Positions 35,555-48,446 of a stretch of 64,000 nt of DNA are shown piece by piece. Numbering within the stretch: position 1 is the stretch's first letter; each line of letters starts with the position of its first letter. A program made the translations under genes and the position numbers. The notes under the pieces were generated by a model, which was given only the letters and a program-made list of their open reading frames with translations, did not search any database and was not told where the DNA came from. Source of the stretch: Aulostomus chinensis (taxonomy: Eukaryota; Chordata; Actinopteri; Syngnathiformes; Aulostomidae); the NCBI GenBank assembly GCA_037954235.1, contig JBBMOA010000013.1:20090001-20154000 (forward strand), in the 5' to 3' direction.

Positions 35555-38500
35555 GGCACTTATAACTCGAACCTTCATTAAGCTGCTGAAACATGCATGC
35601 ACTGAATGTGACATATTATCATATGGATTCCCACAGTAGTAATTTTATAACACTAAGGGTTTATGCTGACACACACACACACACACACAATACACACACA
35701 TAAACACACAATGCTTTTCATGCTCATTATTAGATTTTTTTTGTATATTTATTGAAGCTCTACTTAAGCCAATTTTGTATGAATTATATTTTTCTGCTAT
35801 CATGTTACAAATTGGTAATGCAAGAGCACAATTTACCCACTGAGATCATTATAGTTTCATCTTATTAGGCCAGTAGGGAAAAGAACGGAATGCAGGGAAA
35901 TGGACATCATTACTGAGTAGTACTTCCAGGGAAGTATAATACTTCTTTTCTCTTCTCACTGACATTAATGATTGGCTTCTTTGTGGTGCCATGGCAGGCT
36001 TGTCAGATGCAGCTGCTATGGAGATGAGATCCACCTCAGGCCAGGCTAAATAATGTTAATGGGATCTCCCACACAAACATCTATCACATATACCTTTAAA
36101 ATGCTACGCACTCACCTCGGGCTTTCCTCTCTAGCAGCATCACATTACAAATCTAAACTTTCTTCTTATTTGAGACGTTCTTCGATTTTCTTCAGAAGTT
36201 TGCTCAATATATCATAAGAAAAATACATTTCAAAAAAAGGGAAAAAAATCAACACCTGAAAGCCTTTTTGTGAATTCCAGCATGGCCTGCTATGGGTCAG
36301 CATTTGGCTGAGGTTAAAACATAAGTCTGCGCTCTCTGAAATGTATGGTATATTTTTCATACTGCTGCTATCAGTCTTACCACATGACATGAGGCCAGAT
36401 TGTGCAAACAGCTCTCAGACTGTATGGGGGAGGAGAGACAACAGTTGAGGATGTGTGTAACATCAATGGATAAGTAGGGGGAACGTGATGGACACATCTG
36501 CTTGGAGGACGCTCTGGTGTGGAGACGAAAATATTCCCCACTGAGAGAGTCCTAGGGGAGGTAGTGAAGTTGGCCAGAGCTTATGCCAAATCCATATTGC
36601 ACGGCTGTAGTGAGGAGTGGAGGCTAAAAATGATCATTACAATCGTTAAATCAAATTGACAGCTCACTGCAGTCAGGTAACTGCTGAATTCCCTCACATA
36701 TCTCTGGGATTAAGGAGAAACGTGAATTCCTTGTCGATAATTCTTCAAGACAAATAGAAGGGCTCCCTAGACACCATCATCTTCAGGCCAGCAGGCAGCC
36801 TGCACTAATTAGCAAGGGAGTTGTGAAGGAGAAATCATTACTTTATCCACACACTGTGCCCTACATACCCCTCTCTCCCCCCACGAACACCATCAGTCCG
36901 ACTCCCATCTATCCTTTCCCCACAATCTGCTCCAAGATGTGTGAGCATTTGTCTACGAGTGTGTTCACGTATTTGTGTGTGCACTCTGCAACAGAGGATG
37001 CTGTGCCACTGAGATCAAAATGGATGGCAAATTGAGGACCATAGTTAAGGCTGAATGGGCCATGGGAAAAAAAAAGAGAAAGGAGGAAAGACAATGATGG
37101 AGAGTGTGTAGAAAAGAGTATCAGACTAACCACTTGACAAAAGAGGTGGAGGGTGCCATGGAGGGAAGGGGGATGTGTGTGGACAGCGTAGTGCCACGAC
37201 TTCCCGGGTGTAATTATGATAGAATGGTCTTTGATTGATTGTTTGAGCCTGCAGGACCTCCAAAGCACCTCTTTGCTGTGGATGGGGGCTTTGTGGCGAT
37301 GCTTAGTCCTCCTCCTGTGGACCTCAGCTGGGCTCCTATTCCCAAGCAGCATGATTCATGTGTGCAGCGGCTCTCCACAGGCCTGAATCCTGAGCTATCA
37401 GGTACAGTAGGACTCTAAATAGTTCTCTGCTCCACAATTGATGAGCTAAAGAAGCAAGAGGGTAACCACAACCTTCCCTCTTTCATTCTTTAATATTAAA
37501 CCTCACAGCTGTTCTGGGAAGTATCTTCTTACCGCATATCTTCAAGGGTAAAATGCCACAGTAGGCTGATGGTGCTGAAAGCAACACTGTTCATAAACAG
37601 ACATAAACCACTGCGGGCTCACCAGTAGGAGCGTCTTGTTAAACCAATCAAATTTAGGTTTAGGTGCCACAAGTAAAGTGAAGCACTTAACAAAGTATGT
37701 CGTGGCTACTGTCTCTCCAAGAGCATCTTGAATATTTAATCCTGTCTCAATTTTACGTACAAGCTTTTAAAGTATGTGATATTTATTTCATGGGGACAGA
37801 ATGCATAAAAGCTGCAAAAATAGAGCCCTGTTGCATCTTCCCTCATTCAAAAGTGCACTTATATCAGGCAGCACTTACCAACAGAATGCACTTTGTTTGT
37901 GCCCCAAGTAACTCTCACCATTTCCAAAAAAGGCAACGGTAAAAGCAGGAAGAAGTAGATACAAGCTGGAGGATAAGATTTGGAAGAGTATGGAAAGGAA
38001 AACCCAGCAATATTTTTAAACATTACATCTTCACCCGCACAGAGGGAAAAAACATCGACACAGGCACTTAAACACGAGTGTAACTCTGCCACAACAGCGA
38101 CTCAAAAAAGAAAGGAAAAAAAAGGAACAAGAGTGATACAAAATAAAACCGTGCTGTATAAAAAGACACATGGAAATCTAAAATTCATGGGTGGTTCATG
38201 AGAGCATCCAAGGCAAATGATAGCAATGCACATAAATCCCCACCTCTACCACCCACCCACTCAATCCCCACCCCTAAAAAAAAAGCCCTTTCAGCACATA
38301 TTCATAAAGGATCTCTAATGGCTTCCAGAGGGACGAGGGGGCCTTCTCAAACAGAGACATTTCACAGGCCCACAGGCGGAGCAGAGAAGAGCCAAGAGAA
38401 AAATATCAAGTCAGAGAAAGAGAGGAGAGAGAGGGAGGGAATGACAGAGAGGAGGGAAATGTGAAAGAGAGAGAAACAGAGGGACAGGGAAAGACAGAGA

Positions 38501-39083
38501 GAGATGGGATGTCTTCATCATGAGTGGAATAGGAATGATGCCCCACTGGGGTCTATTAGTGAGTCTTTACATACAATGGCAGCTTCACCAACTTCCAAAC
38601 ATGGCAACAATGCAAAGCCCCCAGCCTACTATGGCAGGCAGATTAAGGTTTTTGAGGAAAACGCATCCCTTGTCAAATCAAGTATAGCTCTAGTCTGTGT
38701 TGAGTGGTATTTCATTACAATGATATGATTCTGCAAGTTTTTGCAATAACAATATTCAAGACAACCCACTATAACAATTATAAAATACCACAAATTCCAG
38801 CTTCCAAAATGACAATTAAATGGAATCTATCACTCAAGACTTCATAAGGACTAAGTTGATTCTGGTGCTGACATTAAGGTACGTTTTGCTGGGTGTACCT
38901 AATAATTTGACTATTGCTTGGATACAGTTGCCTTAGTTTTCTATAAACCACTGATTTGTGCAGTCACATTCTGACAACACAGAGCGTTGCAATGAAAAAT
39001 AAAGGTAATGAACAAAATTTGCTGAAAACACAACCTGTCAAAAGAAAAAATAATGATACTTTATGATGTGTCAAAGCCCTGAT

Positions 39084-39088
<5 letters not shown>
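35555..39088. other. Spacer, no gene recognised
   Basis: A CA-rich tract lies at 35669-35710. 37978-38500 is purine-rich on the plus strand, with AAAGAGAGG-type runs (38405-38500). Open frames up to 147 codons (36909-37352, minus) have no recognisable motifs or splice context. Confidence 0.4.

Positions 39089-39132
<44 letters not shown>
39089..39132. repeat. (CA)n microsatellite
   Basis: About 44 bp of uninterrupted CA. Confidence 0.96.
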
Positions 39133-39133
<1 letters not shown>

Positions 39134-39589
39134 TACCATCTTGGCTCTTTTCAGACATGTTGGCATATTGCTGATCGAAAATTGTGAGTAGACTGTTGTT
39201 TGCAGACACATACAAGGACAATGTTTTATTCTGGGTTGAAATGAATGTTTAGTATTCTTCTACATTATAGTTGACTGAATGCTTTTGCATTTCCTTTTGT
39301 ATATTCCTATTCCTATGCAAGGCACCGGTCTCAGTAGTGGGAGAAATTCAGGGCAATTTAGGTTTTGAGGAATCAATCGGGATTTTTAGATGACCTGCCT
39401 GAAATGCACACAATTGTATGTGTAGTTTCTGTCATACAGAGTCGCAGACTGTATATTTCACACATGCCGCACATATTGAGCTGAAAATAGTTCCCTGATT
39501 GTCGGGTAGCAGCGCTGATTCTGACCTGTGCAGTTTCCCCTCAGCTCTACTTTACTGTAACTGATTAACTGTTTTCATCGACTTTTCTT

Positions 39590-40560
39590 GACCTTTTAAA
39601 AACTTAGAAAACATGACTCTGGCAGGCAAGTATGCTCGGGTTAATTACCACAAATTTAATATTAGCATGCTCAGTCATCACCTGCTTTATGACGGACCCA
39701 TACAGCACTTGTTTTAAGACCAGCTCCTACACAATTAAGCTGGCTTAAGTATTTATTTTCCACCGCGCATGTTTCCATGTTCCTTTAATGCCATGTCAGC
39801 CTCTGCAGCCAGGCTCTGACTGGCCATCTGCGGCTATTGGGTTGCAAGGCCACCGCCCGCCACCAGCAATGTGTGAAACAAATTGTGGGGAAAAAAATGC
39901 CCAACCAGCCGCAGCCCACTTGGCACCACATGTGAAGCACATGGCGCACCACTTTCACACATCAGGACTGTTTGGACATTGTTTGATGGCAGAAAGGACA
40001 ACACGTTCTAACGGAGCTTACACTGAATACGGGCCTGAATTTCAAAGCAAATCTTTGACTGACATCGAAGGAACACAATGAAGTTTGCTTCGTCTATGGA
40101 CCAATTATGATGAAACTTAAACTTAAGTGTATTTACAATTTTTGCCTCAGTGATGGAGACCAGGAGCAGCCCATTAACGATTCCTCATGAACAAAATCCT
40201 CCACTCAACAGGGTGCTCATTAAAATTGCATTGGACACTGCCATTTTCACTTATTCCCTTAATTGTCAGATCATTTCTGCTGGACTGATGACAGCGAAGG
40301 TGTCTATGCCGAAGGACATGTTGGCTTCAGCCAGGCACATCCAGTAGAAGCCATCACTTGCTGAACATGATTCATACGTCATATCGCTATATGGGCCAAA
40401 TTAAGCTACAGACAAATTAAATGAGCTTGCTCATAAATTATAGGACAGGGATGGGGGCACCCTATATATCATTGGTGTGGGATTCATCAATCACGATGAT
40501 GTTGGACCTCTTAACTTCCCATCACGCGGAGAATGTGAGGGTTATTCTCTCATCTGGCCG
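39590..40560. promoter_or_regulatory. Candidate cluster of conserved non-coding elements
   Basis: Nearly 1 kb of complex, repeat-free sequence. Features include GGTTAATTACCACAAATTTA, CAGCCTCTGCAGCCAGGCTC, TTGCATTGGACACTGCCATT, CTTAATTGTCAGATCATTTC, CAAATTAAGCTACAGACAAA and TTAAATGAGCTTGCTCATAA. The 97-codon plus frame at 39788-40081 has no recognised domain. Of the blocks here this is the one I would test first for deep conservation. Confidence 0.33.
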
Positions 40561-41770
40561 ACTCCTTCCTTGTTCTTTCACTCAGAGGCGAACATGAGGC
40601 TTCACAGTCGAGGTGAGTGCTTCACTAACTGCTAACCTCCCAGTCAAACTACTCTCAGTGCTGCTTCATTACTCTGCTTAATTTCTAATTGAACTTTTGA
40701 ACACACTACTCCGTCCTGGTAAGATTTTCTGAAGAAGTAATGAGAAATCTTCAAGAACAAAGCTTCGTACTCTTATAGAAACAGTTATACATGCATTGTA
40801 AACTACACATACTTGTGGGTTTGATGTACGAAAATGAGTAATAGTTTTCATGCAATTATTGTCATATTTTGGGGTTTTACATTTCATTTAATAACATTAT
40901 TATAATATTTTAGTTGCGTAGAAGTGATAACATACTGATCATATTTCCTCTAGGGAATTGCAAAGTCTGTTACTAATTGGACCTTGAGCAGTGAAGCCTT
41001 CCTCAACGTCTCCGGTTGTTTTGTCTCGGCACATTTAAACGCAGGTCAGATCTGTGGGCCAAGAGGCTACTAATGTCAGTGTCAACGTGGTGATGACTCA
41101 CATCAACTGAAGTCCAACAGGTGGATGGTTCTTCTCCAGGATGTTATGACCATATTTGAGCGTAAGCAGTGTCAGGCAAGGACAACGGTGCTGTTTTTGT
41201 TACATCACCGCTGCTGGCAGCTCTGCTGAAATCATTGCTCGAGGTCGCTCTGTGTGGCGCTTACATATATTAAACCAGAGCTTTTCAAAGTTTGAGGCGG
41301 CCCTCCCCAGGGGACCTCCAGACACTTTCAGGGCAGACTCAGTGAATGGAGGTGAGAGAATATTAGTTATCAGAAAAACATCATGTAGAACAGCCTCAAT
41401 GTAAATGTATGGTTTAAAGATACAGTCGTCTGAGGAGACTTGGACTGTTCTTCCTTTTATTAAAGGGCTGTAAACTAATCATGACACACTGCTTCTATGT
41501 ATGTGCTGAACTCTGGAGCAAGTTTGGCTGAATAGTTGACTTTCAATTCGATTAAATCAAATAATATTGATCAAATATAGGCATTCAGGTATTAAACTAA
41601 AAGTAATGTAAGGAGGAGTAATGGAGATAACTTCCAAGATAAATACATTAAATATATACTAAATGTAAAAGTGTATTTAAGTGGGACAACTGAACTTTTT
41701 TAAATCTAATATTTTAATATCGTACATATCTATATCTAACAATATTATGATAATCTAATAATGATAATCT
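40561..41770. other. Spacer, no gene recognised
   Basis: Nothing recognisable. The last 200 bp are AT-rich with repeated ATCTAA units at the following V-SINE target. Confidence 0.45.
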
Positions 41771-41782
41771 AATCTAATGTAT
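41771..41782. repeat. V-SINE target-site duplication, left copy (12 bp)
   Basis: AATCTAATGTAT, repeated exactly at 42148-42159. Confidence 0.85.
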
Positions 41783-42147
41783 GGGCTGCACAGTGGTGCA
41801 GTGGTTAGCACTGTCACCTCACAGCAAGAAGGTTCCGGGTTGGAGTCCCGGCTCAGGCGCTGGATCTTTCTGTGTGGAGTCTCCATGTTCTCCCCGTGCA
41901 TTGATGGGTTCTCTCTGGTACTCCTGCTTCCTCCCACAGTCCAAAGACATGCAAGTGGGGACGAGGCTGATTGATACTCTAAATTGACTGTAGGTGTGAA
42001 AGGTTGTTCGTCTCTGTGTGTTGGCCCTGCGATGGACTGACGAACTGCCCAGGGTGAACCCCACCTCTTGCCCGTAAATGCTTGGATAGGCTCCAACCCC
42101 CCTGCGACCCTTAATAGAAAGGAATAAGTGGAAGGCAATGAATGAAT
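41783..42147 (+). mobile_element. V-SINE, full length
   Basis: tRNA-like head with A box TGGTGCAGTGG (41794-41804) and B box GGTTGGAGTCC (41838-41848, one change from the canonical C). The core follows (CTCCATGTTCTCCCCGTGCA, CTCCCACAGTCCAAAGACAT), then a tail ending AAGGCAATGAATG. It lies between 12-bp duplications. The open frames across it on both strands are not genes. Confidence 0.95.
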
Positions 42148-42159
42148 AATCTAATGTAT
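42148..42159. repeat. V-SINE target-site duplication, right copy (12 bp)
   Basis: Exact AATCTAATGTAT. Confidence 0.85.
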
Positions 42160-42278
42160 AAGGTGTTTTTTGTTATCATTCAATCAATCAACCAGCTAAT
42201 GAAGTATACTGTTTCAGGAGGTTCCCGATTATTTGGTCTGTATGAAATGTCAACTTTCACGAGAGAAATAGCATTAAC

Positions 42279-42290
42279 ATTTCTCAGAGC
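42279..42290. repeat. V-SINE target-site duplication, left copy (12 bp)
   Basis: ATTTCTCAGAGC, repeated exactly at 42664-42675. Confidence 0.93.
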
Positions 42291-42663
42291 GGGCAGCACG
42301 GTGGTGCAGTGGTCAGCACTGTCGCCTCACAGCAAGAACGTTCAGGGTTCGAGTCCTGGCTCGGGCACAGGATCTTTCTGTGTGAGTTTGCATGTTCTCC
42401 CTGTTCCTGTGTGGGTTCTCTCTGGTACTCCAGCTTCCTCCCACAGTCCAAAGACATCAAGTGGGGACGAGGCTGATTGATACTCTAAATTGACCGTAGG
42501 TGTGACTGTGAGTGTGAATGGTTGTCTGTCTCTATGTGATGGCCCTGTGATGGACTGGTGACCTGTCCAGGGTGAACTCTGCCTCTCGCTTGAAGGTTGC
42601 TGGGATAGGCTCCAGCCCCCCCACGACCCTTAACAGGAGAACCAGTAGAAAATGGATGGATGG
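42291..42663 (+). mobile_element. V-SINE, full length, best preserved
   Basis: Head GGGCAGCACGGTGGTGCAGT with A box TGGTGCAGTGG (42302-42312) and a canonical B box GGTTCGAGTCC (42346-42356), so the internal RNA polymerase III promoter looks intact. The core contains GCATGTTCTCCCTGTTCCTG and CTCCCACAGTCCAAAGACAT. The tail ends AGAAAATGGATGGATGG. Exact 12-bp duplications flank it. It lies 119 bp from the previous V-SINE's right duplication and has its own duplication, so it is an independent insertion. Confidence 0.96.
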
Positions 42664-42675
42664 ATTTCTCAGAGC
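42664..42675. repeat. V-SINE target-site duplication, right copy (12 bp)
   Basis: Exact ATTTCTCAGAGC. Confidence 0.93.
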
Positions 42676-43539
42676 TAAATGTAAAACCTTCAGTTTGTTT
42701 AACCACAATCCCAAAATTAAAAACAAGTAAAAAATTAATTTCTCAAAAATGGATTAAAAAGCACCAAATCCTCCAATTTGACAAACTCAATTCTGCAACT
42801 GCATTGCATTTTATCCAGGAAGTTAAAACAAACTGCAAAAACAAGTGTATTATCACTACAGTTGTTAATCAATTTTCAAATCAATTTCCTTGAATCAACC
42901 GTTCCAAAACTCTGACATGGTTTCCATAGATTCAGTACGAGTCTTTAGCCGCTGTCGTTCCCTGTTTCACTCTGCAAACATACAAGTCTGTGCGAGAGAA
43001 CTCTGAAACTGCAGTTTGTTCTTGGAGGCAGTGCTCGATGACATTTCCCTTCACATGAGAACAGTTCATTAGATCTAGGAGGAACTGCACATCCTACGCA
43101 TTTAGTCAATCTAGAGGCATAGAACACATTTTACCCATTGGGCCAATAATTGCTCTGCTGTAGACATATTGGACATGTGCTTATTCCTCAGTCCTTTTCT
43201 GCCTGATCTGACAGACAGCAGCACCTTATTATAACAAAAGTTTTACCATGTTCCATAATCCTGAATGTTTCAACTCTAAATATTCGTGCGTGTTGCCCTA
43301 TGGGCATTTTAGAGGAGATACTTGACACTTGCTCTTCACGTCTCTGCAGAATTCCATTTGTGAAGCGTTTCTTTTTTCCTCGACCACTTTAGCTTATTGA
43401 ACACCATTCCTGTCTTTAAAAGGGGATGAAGACAGTTTTTAGAAGTCAACAGTAACACAAACTTCAATGAGCACTCACAGGACACACACGCACATTTCCA
43501 AAATCAATATTCAACAAAAAAAAAGGGGGGGGGGGCTGA
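42676..43539. other. Spacer, no gene recognised
   Basis: AT-rich. An A9-G11 homopolymer junction lies at 43516-43535. Confidence 0.45.
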
Positions 43540-43890
43540 TTTTTTTCATATCAAGTCATTACCTTGATGAGCCACTAATTAAAAATTAAAATAAATCCTC
43601 CCGTATGCTCCAAAAACACATCAATGAATGTCCGTCAAGCCCACATTTATTGCATCTTTTTATGGTACTCATTACATCCATTCACACCATCAGAGTGATT
43701 GGCATTACGCACAGCCTTGATGGATGATTTACAAGACACCAACACATGTCTGCAAATGACTGCGTCATCCAATCCTCCTGTGGTTGAAAACCAAAAATCA
43801 ATGATGAAAAATAGCTCCATCCACTCATGTCAGGCATACATATGACTGAAGGGCACAGGAACGATGATCTAGTCATGATCATTTCACAGC
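43540..43890. promoter_or_regulatory. Candidate conserved non-coding element
   Basis: Repeat-free complex stretch with GAGCCACTAATTAAAAATTA, TTTATTGCATCTTTTTATGG, GAGTGATTGGCATTACGCAC and AATGACTGCGTCATCC (AP-1 or CRE-like TGCGTCA). No coding frame. Judged by texture only. Confidence 0.28.
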
Positions 43891-46571
43891 AACGGGGGGG
43901 GGTTAGTAAATATCAACTCTGGCGCTCCTGTTTCCTGTTCCATTATATTAACATATTTTACCATTATTATTTGTAGCTGTTGGCCTGCTCCTTTCACAAG
44001 GCTCTGAAGAATATCAAAGGGTCATCCAGCGTGCTTTAAAACCATCACACATTGTGCTGTTTACTCACTCTCCCCATCGCCGACGCACAAACACGTCCAT
44101 CTTATTAAGAAGATAGAAAGCCTTTTAAAAGATAATCCATTTGAATTTCAAAGAAAGCAACATTTGAAAGAAAAAAAACTGCTCTCAGCTGTCTTGAAGA
44201 TGGCAAACATGTTCTCATCCCACGACCCCAAGTCATGAAGCACCCAGTAAGTGTGCGGTGGCGCTCTCTCATTCCACGCTCGTCTCAGATTGATGCACGA
44301 GGAATCTTTATGATATGCAGCAGGCTGTAAACTTACATGTGTGCTGGAAGATATATAACGGGAAAGACTAGATGCTTTGAAGACAGATGTTCTTGTTTGT
44401 AACCACTTTTGATTGCCACCGCAAGTTTCTTATTCACAATGAGTTGTTAGCAGTGGCTGTGACCATAAACCATTTACAACACTCCAACACCCTTGTAATC
44501 CTTTTATTATATAATGTATCAACTCTACTCTTAAAGTCTGACACAAAAGTAAGAAGCGGTAGTGTCTGAGCATCTGAAAGGGCTGTGAGAGGAGTTAACC
44601 AGCGGCTCACACAGATGCAAACGAGTGTCTTGTACTTCAGTATCAGAAGACAAAGGTCATGACAAAGAATCACTATTTGACAACCGGGGATGAGCTGGGA
44701 CAATTAAATCAAGCTGAGGTCACTCGCTGCTGCAGAGCACGACAAACCCCACTGCATATGTTTGCTAAAAAAAAACAAAAAAAACTCGAGAGTGAAGCTT
44801 TGAAACAAGTGGTGACAAGCCAACTTTGTCACGTTGGCAGTAACAACAAAAGCATCACAGGTGCGATGCTCATGCTCTCTTAAACCTGCACAATAGCATT
44901 CCAAAAATATAAAAGGAGGATGTGAAAGCGAGAGGGCTGTGCTCCCATGCTTCTCAGGTGAACAGCTGGACTGTGCAATATTTGGCGGCAGAGAGTATGC
45001 GGCACAGCTGGCTTTTAAGAGGAAGAGCTCCCCCAGAGCCTCCAGGAGGTCACAGCCTGCTAGGCCGTGAAGCATTGCTCGGCAGGAGCAGTGTGTAAAG
45101 GCAGAAGGCCTGTGCCACTGTGTGCAGATGTCCCCCCCCCCCCACCCACACATGCACACGCACACTTGCTCTGCTGGCTGCATCAAAGCGCACACAAGCA
45201 CAGACACAATGCTTGAATCTTGGATTGAACACATAGCAAGAGCACCTAACACAGATGTAAGACGGATTCATTCAGAGTACATACGCATATATTCCGTCTG
45301 CACAAGCACGTCATTTTCTCCCAGCAAGAAGCGCCACCTTTGTGCTCCTGAGTGATGCTGCTGGAAACAATAAAGAAGGGTTTAAATGAGCTCTCCAAGG
45401 TCTGAATCACACAAGCAAATGTAGTAAAGTGCCCCTCAAATGTAGCAGCAAACTGCTCCTTCTCACTTCCTCACTGAGCAGCTTCTATTCATTATGAGCA
45501 TAGTCGAGTAACAGGACAAACCAAAGATGAAAAAAGCTCCGGGCTCCAACCTTCAACCCCCTCAGTGCTATATCTTATTATGCGTGTCTCTCACTTCACC
45601 ACATTGCAACAAAAACAATCAATAACCCAAAAAAACATCCCTTCTTTAATCCTGCCCCGTATGCATTTATCGACCTGAGCGCTCATCGGGGATAAATACG
45701 TGAGGGACCGTGATCTCTGTGGCAAACAGAGCCAGTGTTTGTGGGTATTCTCACAAAATAACTCATTGAAGAAAGTCAGTCAAAGTCATGTATTATGAGG
45801 GATTTATTTCAGGTGGAACATGTGGCACCATAAGATATAGGTATAGTAATCAGACACAGACATCAGCAATCTAGTGACAGTGATGAATAGAGAAAAAGAC
45901 AGTGTGAGTGGCAGGCCCTAGTGAGGGACAGCACTCAGCTCTGCAACCTCCTCCGCACCATCTGTCCACCCCAACAAACCCTTGCAAACCCAGGAGACAA
46001 ATCCTGCTGCTGACACCGATGGACAAGCACATCTGGCAACCCGGTGACAGCCCCAATCAACCACTTGATATTCACTATGCCGACTTCCCGTACTCTCACA
46101 GCGACGCCAGAGACTGAAGGAAAAGACAGAAGGAGGCAACCTTTCAACAGGGTATCAAATATTAATCAGGACAATATCTTCATAAACGCCATCTGACATT
46201 GAATAAAAACAATCGATCGATTAAAAAAAAAAAAAGCCAAGTAAGGAAGGGGAACGAGACAAGATTTAGAGGGAATTACGGGGTCGTTGGAACATGAATA
46301 GTAATGGCTCTATTCCAGAAAATCTCCAGCGAAACATGTGCTTCAAAATAGAAATGTTTGCAGTTACAACCTGCACTGATATGACAGCAGTCCTTGCTTT
46401 ATATGCATTGTTATTGCCCTTTCATTAATTATATACCAGAAACTGGCCAAAGGCTATATTGTTGTCTACAGTGAAAATTAAATATTGATAAAGCTCCAGC
46501 TTTCACTGCAGATTTCATTGTGTTAACAAATATGTTTTGTTTGCAAAACAATTTGAATTTAATAATTCATC
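43891..46571. other. Spacer, no gene recognised
   Basis: The 182-codon minus frame (44704-45252) is Cys/Ser/Leu-rich without a recognisable domain and overlaps C-run and CA sequence at 45128-45170. A 69-codon plus frame at 45908-46117 looks mildly protein-like (see findings). Otherwise nothing recognised. Confidence 0.4.
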
Positions 46572-46782
46572 AAAAAGGGGGGGGGGGGCATTATCATTCA
46601 GTATGAGCCCTGTGCGAGCTCCAGATGTCAAGGATCATGTCCTCTCACTGACAATACATGCAAAGTCTGTGCCCTCTGTTATACATTATTGAAAGGAAAC
46701 TCTGCAAGGTTGGTTTAGACATGGGCACAGGGACTGATACTTAACGTGTATCCAGGTGACCCGAGACTGTCTGTCTGGATAA

Positions 46783-46817
<35 letters not shown>

Positions 46818-48226
46818 TCGTGACAGAACTACAAAGACATATTTACACTCATATACTGTGATCACCGTATTCATTTTGTAGCTGTAGCATTTGCTTTAAT
46901 TGAAAAGATTTGCTGAGCACGTTGAACCAAAGCGATAAATAAATAAAAGAGAGAACTTTTAATAAACCAAAATTAACACGCAACTCTGCCTACAGCTATT
47001 CACTGCACAGCCTACAACCTCACCTTAAATACTGGCTTTCTAAAGGTTAAAAACTCACAGCTGCAAACCCAGATACTTAGAGATCATAGCGTCCCAGCAG
47101 GCTCTAACATTAGTCACCTGCTCCGTAGTGGTCATAAATCTGATCTGAAATTATTCTTTATTTGTCATAGCGGGCGGGCTGAGAGAGGGATAAAAATGCT
47201 GGCGATTACAACCTCAACCTGGAACATGCAAACTCTGTTGACCTCTCTGTAAGCCCCCGGTAACAAAGCTTGACTTGACAGTCCGTTGGCAGCGGTGCGG
47301 GGGCTGCAAAATAGAGGGGAAGTGGTGGCTGATAGGCGTGACGGAGAAGAGAAAGAGAAAGAGACAGGGGACGCCTGTTTGGGATTTACAGCGGCGACGT
47401 GCTCACCTAGCAGCTGACCGTACTGCTTCACAGGTCAGCCGCTCTAACCAGACTCCATTAATACGCCACTCCACCTTGTGGCACACTTTATGCTCCAGTG
47501 CATCCACCACCTCAGGGACAACTTCACTGGCACTTTACTCTGGAACAGAGTAAGAAATAGAGGAGGCCTGAGGTCCAGGAAAAAAGAAAGCCTTTGAAAA
47601 TGAGGGGGTAAAAGAAAAGTCACAATGAAAGTTTTCTTACTTACCTGACTTAACTTTATTTTATATATTTGCCACAAAATTCAACTTGTGCAGGAAAAGA
47701 CATCCCCGTGTTTACAAAGGTTAAAATTTGTTGCTGTTTTTGCTTTGGAGTCCAATTTATCTGATATATCAGGTTCTTCTTTTTTGGCCCCATAGCCTGA
47801 AGCACACTTGGGGGACAAGCACGGACATCATGGTGTAAATGTGTTTTATGGTCAGGCAGCTGCCGGGGGCAGACTCTTCTTTATGCTTTCTGGCCGAGTA
47901 CAACATGGCCACCTGCTCGGTGTAAAACCCTCACTGCTACGCTGGCCTTTATGGGCACGTTCTGCAGCTAAACAAAGATATACAAGGACGTATGCAGAGA
48001 AAGCTGCCTGCTGCATATGGTGCGCACTTAAGCAATTCATCAGTGCCATAAGCATTGGAGTGAGAAAATCCGCCGCTCCTTGTTGCTTCCAGAGCACCGT
48101 GGGACCTGAGTGATATTGCTTGGTTCATGAACCCACTGATGAATTACTTTCCTCCCAAGTCCACGTTTCCCTCAGGCCCGCCTGTACGCGCCACTCCTCC
48201 TGACAACTCTGTTTGCCAAAGCTCCA

Positions 48227-48228
<2 letters not shown>
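46572..48228. other. Spacer, no gene recognised
   Basis: Contains an A5-G12 run (46572-46588) and a (GA)n tract (46782-46815). The 101-codon plus frame (47808-48113) follows a T-rich CCATAG signal but is not recognisable. Confidence 0.4.

Positions 48229-48290
<62 letters not shown>
48229..48290. repeat. (CA)31 microsatellite
   Basis: Pure CA, 62 bp. It is the complement of the (TG)32 tract 88 bp downstream. Confidence 0.97.
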
Positions 48291-48291
<1 letters not shown>

Positions 48292-48377
48292 CCTGATTAT
48301 GCAGAGACCCTTGATGCAGGTGCTGCAACGGAGTAGAGATTCGTAGAGGATCACCCCTAGGATTCACAGAAGTGAGC

Positions 48378-48378
<1 letters not shown>

Positions 48379-48442
<64 letters not shown>
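48379..48442. repeat. (TG)32 microsatellite
   Basis: Pure TG, 64 bp. With 48229-48290 it forms a large inverted repeat with an 88-bp spacer. Confidence 0.97.

Positions 48443-48446
<4 letters not shown>

Noticed and set aside
41755..42138. 127-codon minus frame and companion plus frames
   Set aside because: These are translations of the V-SINE. Similar peptides recur at 24.7, 33.1, 42.3 and 49.3 kb.
42291..42365. tRNA gene
   Set aside because: A and B boxes are present, but they belong to the V-SINE head. No complete cloverleaf with matching acceptor stem is visible.
44704..45252. 182-codon minus-strand open frame, among the longest in the window
   Set aside because: Low-complexity Cys/Ser/Leu composition, crosses C-run and CA sequence, no domain and no splice or promoter signs.
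47808..48113. 101-codon plus frame after a CCATAG acceptor-like site
   Set aside because: No recognisable domain. The preceding T-rich tract is short, and the minus strand is equally open.
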